64,000 bases of DNA from contig NZ_BMUA01000002.1 in the NCBI RefSeq assembly GCF_014649955.1, forward strand, positions 496,001-560,000, read 5' to 3'. Positions 6,741 to 15,137 of the stretch are shown piece after piece. Below the pieces are notes generated by a model. It searched no databases, was not told the DNA's origin, and was given only the letters and a program-made list of their open reading frames with translations. Both the position numbers and the translations under genes were made by a program. Within the stretch, counting starts at the first letter, position 1; each line of letters opens with the position of its first letter. This stretch comes from Streptomyces violascens (GTDB lineage Bacteria > Actinomycetota > Actinomycetes > Streptomycetales > Streptomycetaceae).

Positions 6741-9287
6741 ATGTCCGTACTGACGCGCGACGAAGCGCAGACCCGAGCCCAGTTCCTCGACGTACAGCGG
6801 TATCGCATCGAACTCGATCTGACCACCGGCGGCGAGGACACCTTCGCATCCCGCACCGCCATCCACTTCACCGCACGCACCGCCGGGGACACCTTCGTCG
6901 AGCTCAAGCCCGCCATTCTGCGCTCGGCCACCCTCGACGGGCAGCCCCTGGACCCCGAGACCCTCACCGGGAACCGCCTCGCCCTGACCCACCTCACCGC
7001 GGGCCCCCACGAGCTGCACGTCGACGCCGTCATGAACTACTCACACACCGGCGAAGGCCTGCACCGCTTCACCGACCCGGCCGACGGCGAGACCTACGCC
7101 TACACCCAGCTCTTCATGGAAGACGTCCAGCGCGTCTTCGCCGCCTTCGACCAGCCGGACCTCAAGGCCGCCTTCGACCTCACCGTCAAGGCCCCCGACG
7201 GCTGGAAGGTCCTCGCCAACGGCATCACCGAGCAGCAGGACGACGGCCGCTGGAAAGCCGCCACCACCCCCCTCATCTCCACCTACCTCGTAGCGTTCGC
7301 CGCCGGCCCCTGGCACTCGGTGACCACCGAACACGCAGGCCTGCCCTTCGGCCTGCACTGCCGCCGCTCGCTCGCCCCCCACCTCGACGCCGACGCCGAC
7401 GAACTCTTCGAGGTCACCCGGCAGTGCTACGACCGCTACCACGAGAAGTTCGACGAGCCCTACCCCTTCGACTCCTACGACCAGGCCTTCGTCCCCGAAT
7501 TCAACGCCGGCGCCATGGAGAACCCCGGACTCGTCACCTTCCGCGACGAATTCGTCTACCGCTCCGCCGTCACCGACACCGAACGCCAGACCCGCGCCAT
7601 GGTCATCGCCCACGAAATGGCCCACATGTGGTTCGGCGACCTCGTCACCCTCCGATGGTGGGACGACATCTGGCTGAACGAGTCCTTCGCCGAATACATG
7701 GGCTACCAGACCCTCACCGAAGCAACCCGCTTCACGGAAACCTGGGTCGACTTCGGCATCGCCCGCAAGGCCTGGGGCTACGACGCCGACCAGCGGCCCA
7801 CCACCCACCCCGTCGCCCCCGCACCCGACGCCGTCCCCGACACCGCCTCCGCGATGCTCAACTTCGACGGCATCTCCTACGCCAAGGGCGCCTCGGCGCT
7901 GCGCCAACTCGTCGCCTGGCTCGGCGAAAAGGACTTCCTCGCCGGCATCAACACCCACTTCAACCGGCACAAGTTCGCCAACGCCACCCTCGCCGACTTC
8001 ATCGACTCCCTCGCCTCCACCACCGACCGCGACGTCCACGCCTGGGCCCAGCGGTGGCTCGGCACCACCGGAGTCGACACCCTCACCCCCACCGTCACCG
8101 AAGCCGACGGCAACTGGCACCTCACCATCACCCAGCACGGCGACCGCCCCCACCGCCTCACCGTCGGAGCCTACGACCGCGACATCAACGACGGCCGCCA
8201 CCTCGTCCTGCGCGAACGCTTCGACATCGACGTCCCCCAAGCAACCGACGTCCCCCAAGCCACCGACGCCCCCCAGACCTTCGGCGCACCCCAGGGTGAA
8301 GCCGCCACCGCACGCCCCGGACGGCGCCCCGCCCTCCTCGTCCTCAACGACCAGGACCTCACCTACGCCAAGGTCCGCCTCGACGACACCTCCGCCGAAA
8401 CAGCCCATCGCTCCCTGGCCGGCGTACCCGACGCACTCACCCGCGCCGTCCTGTGGAACACCCTGCGCGACATGGTCCGTTACGGCGAACTCCCGCCCGC
8501 CGCCTACCTGGAGACCGCCCGCGCCCACCTCGCGGAGGAAGCCGACCTCGCCGTCGTCCAGGGCGTCCTCACCTTCGCCGCCACCCAGATCACCAACCGC
8601 TACCTCGCCACGGCCGACCGCCCCGCCGCCCTCGCCCTCCTCACCGACCTCACCCGCGCCCTCCTGCGCCGCACCGAGGACGGCAGCAACCCCGGCCTGC
8701 GCCTCACCGCCGTACGCCACTTCATCGACGCCGCGGCCCAGCCCGACACCATCCGCGGCTGGCTGGAGGAAGGCAGCGTCCCCGGCGGCCCCGAACTCGA
8801 CCCCGAACTGCGCTGGCGCATCCTCACCCGGCTCGCCGTCCTCGGCGCCACCGACGACAAGGAAATCGCCGCCGCCCTCGCCGCCGACCCCAGCGCCACC
8901 GGCGAAGAAGGCGCCGCCCGCTGCCGCGCCGCCCTGCCCACCCCCGCCGCCAAGGAAGCCGCCTGGACCGCCATGTTCCAGAGCGACACCCTGTCCAACT
9001 ACCTGTTCACCGCCACCGCCCAAGGCTTCTGGCAACCCGAACAGGCCGACATCCTCCAGCCCTACGTCACCCGCTACTACCAGGACGTCGTCCCCCTCGC
9101 CGCCCGCCGCGGCCCCGCCATCGCCGAAGCCGCCGGCCGCGACGCCTTCCCCGGCCCCGTCGTCGACGCCGACGCCGTACACCTCGGCGAAACCTGCCTC
9201 GACCGGACCGACCTCCTGCCCGCCCTGCGCCGCAAACTCGCCGACCAGGTCGACGACCTGCGCCGCGCCCTGACCGTACGCAGCTGA
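6741..9287 (+). CDS. pepN: Aminopeptidase N (M1 zinc metallopeptidase)
   Basis: An 848-residue cytoplasmic aminopeptidase that trims N-terminal residues from peptides. The substrate-anchoring GAMEN motif is at 257-261, the zinc motif HEMAH at 291-295, and the third ligand Glu314 in WLNESFAEY, with the exact 18-residue spacing of the M1 family. The C-terminal half is the helical ERAP1-like domain. Residues ~497-518 contain a short DVPQAT-type repeat in a linker before that domain, which is not usual in the family. An ATG three codons upstream (6732) is an alternative start; no Shine-Dalgarno sequence is seen for either. Confidence 0.93.
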   Translation: MSVLTRDEAQTRAQFLDVQRYRIELDLTTGGEDTFASRTAIHFTARTAGDTFVELKPAILRSATLDGQPLDPETLTGNRLALTHLTAGPHELHVDAVMNYSHTGEGLHRFTDPADGETYAYTQLFMEDVQRVFAAFDQPDLKAAFDLTVKAPDGWKVLANGITEQQDDGRWKAATTPLISTYLVAFAAGPWHSVTTEHAGLPFGLHCRRSLAPHLDADADELFEVTRQCYDRYHEKFDEPYPFDSYDQAFVPEFNAGAMENPGLVTFRDEFVYRSAVTDTERQTRAMVIAHEMAHMWFGDLVTLRWWDDIWLNESFAEYMGYQTLTEATRFTETWVDFGIARKAWGYDADQRPTTHPVAPAPDAVPDTASAMLNFDGISYAKGASALRQLVAWLGEKDFLAGINTHFNRHKFANATLADFIDSLASTTDRDVHAWAQRWLGTTGVDTLTPTVTEADGNWHLTITQHGDRPHRLTVGAYDRDINDGRHLVLRERFDIDVPQATDVPQATDAPQTFGAPQGEAATARPGRRPALLVLNDQDLTYAKVRLDDTSAETAHRSLAGVPDALTRAVLWNTLRDMVRYGELPPAAYLETARAHLAEEADLAVVQGVLTFAATQITNRYLATADRPAALALLTDLTRALLRRTEDGSNPGLRLTAVRHFIDAAAQPDTIRGWLEEGSVPGGPELDPELRWRILTRLAVLGATDDKEIAAALAADPSATGEEGAARCRAALPTPAAKEAAWTAMFQSDTLSNYLFTATAQGFWQPEQADILQPYVTRYYQDVVPLAARRGPAIAEAAGRDAFPGPVVDADAVHLGETCLDRTDLLPALRRKLADQVDDLRRALTVRS
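8229..8282 (+). repeat. 18-bp tandem repeat inside pepN
   Basis: Two near-identical 18-base units (8229-8246 and 8247-8264, differing by one base) and a third diverged unit encode DVPQAT, DVPQAT and DAPQTF. The repeat keeps the frame and lies in a linker between domains of aminopeptidase N. Confidence 0.85.
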
Positions 9288-9467
9288 ACCACCGAGGGGC
9301 GAGCCAGGGGCGGCCCGAGCGGGCCATAGCAGCAACCACCCACCCCAACTCGCCCCCACCGCAAGGCAATACCACTTTCGGGTAGAGATCGTTGAGCACA
9401 GCGGCTTCACCGGCAGACAGCGGACCACGCTGGTGCAAGCCGCTGCTCGCACACCCGAAGGAACCCC

Positions 9468-10844
9468 ATGCACAGCCCGCCCCTCGCCGGAGGCACCGCA
9501 GGGCCCGCGGCCCTGCGCCCCCTCCTCGACGTCGTACTCGACGCCCTCCACCAAGGGGCGAAAACCCGCGGCGGCCCCCTGCCCCCGGGCGGCCCCGAAG
9601 CCGTCGCCCGGCGCGTCCACGACGCCGCCCACGACATCCTCCCCACCCACGGCACCGGCGCCCAAGAAGCCCTCACCACCCTCGTCCGCGCCCTCGCCGA
9701 AGGCGCCGCCGACCCCGCCGAACCCCACTGCGCCGCCCACCTCCACACCCCGCCCCTCGCCCTCGCTACGGCCGCCGACCTCGCAGCATCGGCCCTCAAC
9801 CCGTCCCTGGACTCCTGGGACCAGGCCCCCGCCGCCTCCGCACTCGAAGCACTACTCACCCGCACCCTCGGCCAGGAAATCTGGCCCCACGGCGACGCCC
9901 TCATCACCACCGGCGGCACCGAGTCCAACCAGCTCGCCCTCCTCCTCGCCCGCGAACACCACGGCCCCGTCCAAGTCGTGTGCGGCGCCCACACCCACCA
10001 CTCCATCCACCGCGCCGCCTGGCTCCTCGGCCTGCCCGAACCCGTCGTCGTACCCGCCCCCACCGGCACCACCGACCTCGCCGCCCTCGACGACGCCCTC
10101 ACCGACCTCCACCACCCCCTCCTCGTCGTCGCCACCGCCGGCACCACCGACACCGGCGCCATCGACCCCCTGCCCGCCATCGCCGACCTCTGCGCCACCC
10201 ACCACGCGCCCCTCCACGTGGATGCCGCCTACGGCGGCCCCCTCCTCTTCAGCGACCGCCACCGCCACCGACTCGCAGGCATCGAACGCGCCCACACCGT
10301 CACCCTCGACCTGCACAAACTCGGCTGGCAACCCGTCGCCGCCGGACTCCTCGCCGTCGCCGACCCCCACCACCTCAACCCCCTCGGCCACACCGCCGAC
10401 TACCTCAACGCCGACGACGACACCGACGCGGGCCTCCCCGACCTCCTCGGCCGCTCCCTGCGCACCACCCGCCGCCCCGACGTCCTCAAAATCGCCGTCA
10501 CCCTACGAGCCCTCGGCCGCGACGGCCTCGCCCACCTCATCGACCACGTCCACACCCACGCCCGCGAACTCGCCCAACTCATCGACCAGCACCACAAGTT
10601 GGAGCTCTACGAACACCCCGCCCTCACCACCGTCCTCTTCCGCCCCCGCGACGCCACCGACGACACCGTCGCCCACATCCGCCGCACCCTGCTCACCAAC
10701 GGCACCGCCGTCCTCGGCCGCGCCCGCGCCGACGGCCGCCTCTGGCTCAAAGCCACCCTCCTCAACCCCCACCTCACCCCCCACGACCTGCACACCCTCC
10801 TCGAAACCACCCTCAGCACCAGCACGGAAGGCACCCCCCGATGA
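9468..10844 (+). CDS. PLP-dependent amino acid decarboxylase, DesA-like
   Basis: A 458-residue group II PLP decarboxylase. The cofactor lysine is Lys284 in LDLHKLGWQP and the PLP-ring Asp is Asp252 in HVDAAYGG; TTGGTESNQLALLLAR is the phosphate-side motif. Segments such as NPSLDSWDQ, LRTTRRPDVLK and LKATLLNPHLTP match, from memory, the lysine decarboxylase DesA of desferrioxamine synthesis. Its stop overlaps the next start (ATGA), and the next gene encodes a DesB-like N-hydroxylase, so the likely route is a diamine made here and then N-hydroxylated. No iron-box operator is visible upstream. Substrate could be lysine, ornithine or another amino acid; that cannot be read from sequence. Confidence 0.82.
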   Translation: MHSPPLAGGTAGPAALRPLLDVVLDALHQGAKTRGGPLPPGGPEAVARRVHDAAHDILPTHGTGAQEALTTLVRALAEGAADPAEPHCAAHLHTPPLALATAADLAASALNPSLDSWDQAPAASALEALLTRTLGQEIWPHGDALITTGGTESNQLALLLAREHHGPVQVVCGAHTHHSIHRAAWLLGLPEPVVVPAPTGTTDLAALDDALTDLHHPLLVVATAGTTDTGAIDPLPAIADLCATHHAPLHVDAAYGGPLLFSDRHRHRLAGIERAHTVTLDLHKLGWQPVAAGLLAVADPHHLNPLGHTADYLNADDDTDAGLPDLLGRSLRTTRRPDVLKIAVTLRALGRDGLAHLIDHVHTHARELAQLIDQHHKLELYEHPALTTVLFRPRDATDDTVAHIRRTLLTNGTAVLGRARADGRLWLKATLLNPHLTPHDLHTLLETTLSTSTEGTPR

Positions 10845-12253
10845 CCCCCCAACCCCCCACACCCGAAGGACACCCCCGCGACCTCGTCGGCATCGGCATC
10901 GGACCCTTCAACCTCTCCCTCGCCGCCCTCGCCCACGGCGTACCCGGCGGACTCGACACCGCCTTCTACGAACAACGCCCCGCCTTCCACTGGCACCCCG
11001 GCCTCCTCATCGAAGGCGCCACCCTCCAAGTCCCCTTCCTCGCCGACCTCGTCACCCTCGTCGACCCCGCCAGCCCCTGGTCATTCCTCAGCTACCTCAA
11101 GCACCGCGAACGGCTCTTCCCGTTCTACTTCGCCGAAAAATTCCACATCCAGCGCACCGAATACGACGCCTACTGCCGCTGGGTCAGCGAAAACCTCACC
11201 GACCTCCACTTCTCCCACCAGATCGACGCCGTCCGCTGGAACCCCGAACGCGCCCTCTTCGAAATCGACTACACCCAACTCGACCTCCACGGCGAAGCCG
11301 AAGCACTCGGCCGCACCTACGCCCACCACCTCGTCGTCGGCGTCGGCACCCAACCCCACATCCCCGAACCCCTCAAACCCCTCGCCGACGCCCCCACCGT
11401 CCCCGTCATCCACTCCGCCGACTACCTCAAGCACCGCGAACGACTCCTCACCGCCGGCCACATCACCGTCATCGGCTCCGGCCAGTCAGGCGCCGAAGTC
11501 TTCCTCGACCTCCTGCGCAACCGCCCCGCCGGCGCCGAAAAAATCACCTGGCTCGCCCGCACCGAAGCCTTCGCACCCATGGAGTACTCCAAGCTCGGCC
11601 TCGAACACTTCACCCCCGACTACACCCGCTACTTCCACGCCCTGCCCGAAGCCGTACGCGACCAGCTCCTGCCCCGCCAGTGGCAACTCCACAAAGGCAT
11701 CGACGCCGACACCATGGCCGCCATCCACGACGAGCTCTACCGCCGCACCCAGCACGGCGGCTGGCCCGACGTCACCATGACCCCCGGCGTCTGCGTACGC
11801 ACCGCGGGACGCGTCGCCACCACCAAGGTCGAACTCCACCTCGAACACACCCAGCAAGGCGTACGCGACCGCCTCACCACCGACGCCGTCGTCCTCGCCA
11901 CCGGCTACCGCGAACGCCCCCTCACCCAGCTGCTCGCCGGACTCGACCCCTACATGCGCTACGACACCGCCCAACGCCCCCGCATCGACGCGGAGTTCAG
12001 GCTCCTCCTCGACACCACCGTCACCGGGAACGTCTACATCCAGAACGCCGAAAAACACACCCACGGCGTCGGCACCCCCGACCTCGGCCTCGCCGCCTGG
12101 CGCAGCGCCGTCATCCTCAACTCCCTCACCGGCAAAGAGCCCTACCCCCTGCCCACCCGCACCTCCTTCACCACCTTCGGCCTCGGCAAAAAAAACCAGG
12201 CCCGCCCGGCACAACAGCCAGGGGGCCTGGTACCGCTCGTCGAACAGCGGTGA
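10841..12253 (+). CDS. Lysine/ornithine/diamine N-hydroxylase family FAD monooxygenase, DesB-like
   Basis: A 470-residue flavin- and NADPH-dependent N-monooxygenase of the IucD/PvdA/DesB family, which adds oxygen to a primary amine for hydroxamate formation. The FAD motif GIGIGPFNLSLAAL is at residues ~18-31, the NADPH motif VIGSGQSGAEVFLDLL lies mid-protein, and the family ATGY motif is near residue 353. It overlaps the decarboxylase by four bases and is surely co-translated. No acyltransferase or NIS synthetase gene (DesC/DesD roles) is nearby. The 3' end contains eight consecutive A bases (12188-12195) and a hairpin that together form a terminator for the opposite strand. Confidence 0.85.
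   Translation: MTPQPPTPEGHPRDLVGIGIGPFNLSLAALAHGVPGGLDTAFYEQRPAFHWHPGLLIEGATLQVPFLADLVTLVDPASPWSFLSYLKHRERLFPFYFAEKFHIQRTEYDAYCRWVSENLTDLHFSHQIDAVRWNPERALFEIDYTQLDLHGEAEALGRTYAHHLVVGVGTQPHIPEPLKPLADAPTVPVIHSADYLKHRERLLTAGHITVIGSGQSGAEVFLDLLRNRPAGAEKITWLARTEAFAPMEYSKLGLEHFTPDYTRYFHALPEAVRDQLLPRQWQLHKGIDADTMAAIHDELYRRTQHGGWPDVTMTPGVCVRTAGRVATTKVELHLEHTQQGVRDRLTTDAVVLATGYRERPLTQLLAGLDPYMRYDTAQRPRIDAEFRLLLDTTVTGNVYIQNAEKHTHGVGTPDLGLAAWRSAVILNSLTGKEPYPLPTRTSFTTFGLGKKNQARPAQQPGGLVPLVEQR
12188..12231 (-). terminator. Intrinsic terminator of the 5'-nucleotidase gene, inside the N-hydroxylase coding sequence
   Basis: Read on the minus strand, ACCAGGCCC (complement of 12223-12231) pairs with GGGCCTGGT (complement of 12195-12203) and is followed directly by eight T residues. 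This is a textbook rho-independent terminator 42 bases after the nucleotidase stop codon. It lies within the last ~20 codons of the convergent N-hydroxylase gene. Confidence 0.8.
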
Positions 12254-12272
12254 CACACAACGAGCCGACGGC

Positions 12273-14090
12273 TCAGAACACGGCAACACCGTTCTGCGTC
12301 AGCTTCCAGTCCACCGAAGCGAACTCCGCCTGATCGATGACACCCTTCGCCTTCACCCACGCGATCATCGTGTTACGGATCTCGTCGGAGTTCGCCCACA
12401 ACTGCTTGGCGGTCGCCACCCCCGGGAAATTACCGCCACCATTGGCCCGGTAATTGTTCACGGCAAGCACGAACTGCGCCTTGTCGTCCAACGGCTTCCC
12501 GTCGAACATCACCTTCGAAACCCGCGAACCGGCAGGCTTCGCGATGTCCACCTCGTACGAAACGCCACTCACCACGTCGTAGTTGTAGTCCGGCGTACTG
12601 TTCGCGTTAGTGATCTTCGCAGGATCCACCGTGCCCGTCGTCTGCACGTAGTAGTTCGCCGAGAACTCCAGATACGCCCGCACCTGAGCACCCGTCAGAA
12701 GCCGTGCCTCCAACGTGTTCTCGTACACATACAGACCCGCCACATCCCTGATCGTCACCTTGCCGGCCGGAATCACCGCCGACCGCGAGAAACACGCCGC
12801 CTGCGAAAGGACGGGCAGCGACTTGTACTCGGTCGACGCAAGCGCCGCCTTCACCGTCTCCGCCTGAATGTGATTGATCAGGTCAATGATCGGCACATCC
12901 TTGTACGGAGCCTCCGTCGACCGCATCTCAGCACCATTGGTGCCCACCACCTGATTGACGTACGCCACGACCTTGTCGTGCTCCGCCTTCACCAGCCTCT
13001 TCACCACCGGATCCTCGGCCACCGCATTCGCGTTCCGAACCTCCGCCGTCACCGACGTCACATGCCAACGCCCCTTCGAGAACTCCAGGGCGAAGTCGAA
13101 GACACTCAGCCGCATACCCCACATGTACGGCTCGGACAGCACCACGGACTTACCGGTCTCCTTGTTCACCACCGTCCGCGACGCCACCTCCTTGTGCGTG
13201 TGACCCACCAGAATCGCATCAATACCCGGCACCTGCTCCGCCACCAACGACGACGCGTTCTCCGGATACGGCAACGCATCCCCGTACGACGTGCTGCCGT
13301 CAAGCCCCGAGTGATCCGTACAGATCACCACGTCACAACCCAGCGCCCGCAGCTTCGGCACATAGATCTTCGCCTGCTCCACCAGACCCGGGAACGTCAT
13401 CTTCCCCTGCACATTGGCCTTGTCCCAGATCGCTATCCCCGGATTCGTCAGACCCAGGATCCCCACCTTCACATCCGGCCCGTGCGGCACCTTCAGACAC
13501 CGCACCGTGTACGGAGGAAACGCCGGCTTCAACGTCTTCGCATCCAGCGCATTCGCCCCCAGGAGAGGGAAGTCGAGCTGGTCCTGGAACGCCCGCAGCG
13601 TCGGAATACCGTAATTGAACTCATGATTGCCGAGCGCGGCGGCGTCGTAGCGCATGTGGTTCATCGCCAGCGCCATCGGATGCTTTGGGCCCCGCTTGCC
13701 GCCCGAACCCGTGATCGGCTCCACCCGCGCGTAGTAGTACGACAGCTGAGTGCCCTGGATGATGTCACCCGCATCGATCAACAGCGTGTTGTGACGGCCC
13801 TTCTCCTTGCGGACCTGATCCACCAACGTCGAGATCTTCGCCAGACCGACGTCGTTGTGCGCCGCGTCGTCGTACTCCTTGTCCGTGAAGTAGTCCCAGT
13901 TGAAGACATGGCCGTGCAGATCCGTCGTGCCCATCACTGAGAACGCGTACCGCTTCGGCGGACGTCCGTGCCCGTGGTCCCCCTGGCTCCGCGTCTCGGC
14001 CTCGGCGGGCAGCGCCGTACCCCCGGCAACAGCCACACCGGCCCCTGCGGCGGCCGTAGTGCCCAGGAACGTCCTGCGGTTCAGCGGCAT
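12273..14090 (-). CDS. Secreted 5'-nucleotidase / 2',3'-cyclic-nucleotide phosphodiesterase
   Basis: A 605-residue metallophosphoesterase exported by the Tat pathway: the N-terminus MPLNRRTFLGTTAAAG has the twin arginine and a hydrophobic stretch. Metal-site motifs are MGTTDLHGH, DAGDIIQG, LGNHEFNYG and the later GHTH. The C-terminal nucleotidase domain carries YENTLEARLLTGAQV and NYRANGGGNF. Such enzymes recover phosphate and nucleosides from extracellular nucleotides. The start at 14090 is preferred over an ATG two codons upstream (14096) because GGGAG lies six bases before it. It converges with the N-hydroxylase gene, 19 bases away. Confidence 0.92.
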   Translation of the reverse strand: MPLNRRTFLGTTAAAGAGVAVAGGTALPAEAETRSQGDHGHGRPPKRYAFSVMGTTDLHGHVFNWDYFTDKEYDDAAHNDVGLAKISTLVDQVRKEKGRHNTLLIDAGDIIQGTQLSYYYARVEPITGSGGKRGPKHPMALAMNHMRYDAAALGNHEFNYGIPTLRAFQDQLDFPLLGANALDAKTLKPAFPPYTVRCLKVPHGPDVKVGILGLTNPGIAIWDKANVQGKMTFPGLVEQAKIYVPKLRALGCDVVICTDHSGLDGSTSYGDALPYPENASSLVAEQVPGIDAILVGHTHKEVASRTVVNKETGKSVVLSEPYMWGMRLSVFDFALEFSKGRWHVTSVTAEVRNANAVAEDPVVKRLVKAEHDKVVAYVNQVVGTNGAEMRSTEAPYKDVPIIDLINHIQAETVKAALASTEYKSLPVLSQAACFSRSAVIPAGKVTIRDVAGLYVYENTLEARLLTGAQVRAYLEFSANYYVQTTGTVDPAKITNANSTPDYNYDVVSGVSYEVDIAKPAGSRVSKVMFDGKPLDDKAQFVLAVNNYRANGGGNFPGVATAKQLWANSDEIRNTMIAWVKAKGVIDQAEFASVDWKLTQNGVAVF

Positions 14091-14112
14091 GGTCATCTCC
14101 CTGAAGTCGTGT

Positions 14113-14186
14113 GACGCGCGTAGAAGTTGGGCGGACCGAAGGGACGGCCCCTCGCATCGTCCACCGGGACCGCGACGCGCGTAGAA
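14113..14186 (-). repeat. 13-bp direct repeat in the nucleotidase promoter region
   Basis: TTCTACGCGCGTC (minus strand) occurs exactly twice, at 14186-14174 and 14125-14113, with starts 61 bases apart, in the gap between the divergent nucleotidase and SIMPL genes. The copies face the nucleotidase gene and could be paired operator sites. I do not recognise the motif as a known Streptomyces box. Confidence 0.6.
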
Positions 14187-14285
14187 CCCACGGATTCTGA
14201 CGCAACAGCCACCCCCCGCAACACCCCCCGCAGGTTTCGATCTGATGACCGGCACCTGACAGAACGAGATGCCACAGTGAGCCCC

Positions 14286-14981
14286 ATGACCGACACCCAG
14301 CCCTACGGAACCCCCGACCAGCCACGCCTCGCCGTCCACGGCGAAGCCCACCTCGAAGTAGACCCCGAAATCGCCCGCATCACCATCACCATCGCCACCC
14401 GCGGCCCCGACCGCCGCGCCACCCTCGACGACCTCACCCGCCGCAACACCCACACCATCGACCTCATCAAAAGCTACGGCGACGAAATCGAAAAACTCGA
14501 AACCGGAGCCTTCACCCTCACCCCCGAACTCACCAAACACGGCCGCGGCGAACGCGTACGCACCTACCACGGCACCGTCCACATCACCGTCGAACTCACC
14601 GACTTCACCGCACTCGGCGAACTCGCCACCCGCCTCGCCGACCTCGAACTCACCCGCGTCGACGGCCCCTGGTGGTCCCTGCGCCACGACTCACCCGCCC
14701 ACAGCGCAGTACGCCGCCAAGCCGTCCAGCAAGCCGTCGTACGCGCCCGCGAATACGCCGACGCCCTCGGCACCACCCTCGCCGCCCTCGTCGAACTCTC
14801 CGACCCCGGCGCCGACACCCCCACCACCGGCTACGGCCACCCCGCAGGCGGCGGCATGGCCTTCCGCGCCGCAGCCCCCGGCACCGCCGAACCCGCCCCC
14901 GCCCTCGACCTCGAACCCCAACGCCAATCCGTCCACGCCCGCGTCAACGCCCGCTTCATCATGACCCCGCCAAACCTCTGA
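14286..14981 (+). CDS. SIMPL domain-containing protein (DUF541)
   Basis: A 231-residue protein. RLAVHGEAHLEVDPEIARITITIATRGPDR is the typical start of the SIMPL fold, and HARVNARF near the C-terminus its last strand. There is no signal peptide or membrane segment, so it appears cytoplasmic, unlike the periplasmic E. coli homologue. Function in the family is poorly known (oxidative stress, kinase-associated). The ATG at 14286 is chosen because homology begins at RLAVHG; the frame is open upstream to 14127 but runs through the promoter region of the nucleotidase gene. Confidence 0.82.
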   Translation: MTDTQPYGTPDQPRLAVHGEAHLEVDPEIARITITIATRGPDRRATLDDLTRRNTHTIDLIKSYGDEIEKLETGAFTLTPELTKHGRGERVRTYHGTVHITVELTDFTALGELATRLADLELTRVDGPWWSLRHDSPAHSAVRRQAVQQAVVRAREYADALGTTLAALVELSDPGADTPTTGYGHPAGGGMAFRAAAPGTAEPAPALDLEPQRQSVHARVNARFIMTPPNL

Positions 14982-15137
14982 CACCGGGCAGTACGGACGC
15001 ACGCCGGGCGCCCCGACACGCTCATCGGAGCGCCCCCGCGCACAATTCAACACTTGTCAACCACCCTTCACGCAAAGGTTGTTGAGCAGTAACCCGCGAC
15101 GAAATCTCTACCCACCGGTAAGCCCTAGGCTCGAACC

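Noticed and set aside
9288..9467. Iron-box (DmdR1/IdeR-type) operator before the DesA-like gene
   Set aside because: No TTAGGTTAGGCT-like palindrome is present in the gap.
7041..9746. A 901-codon open frame antisense to pepN
   Set aside because: It is Gly/Val/Ala-rich low-complexity translation that arises from C-rich third positions of pepN, with no motif; a shadow of the real gene.
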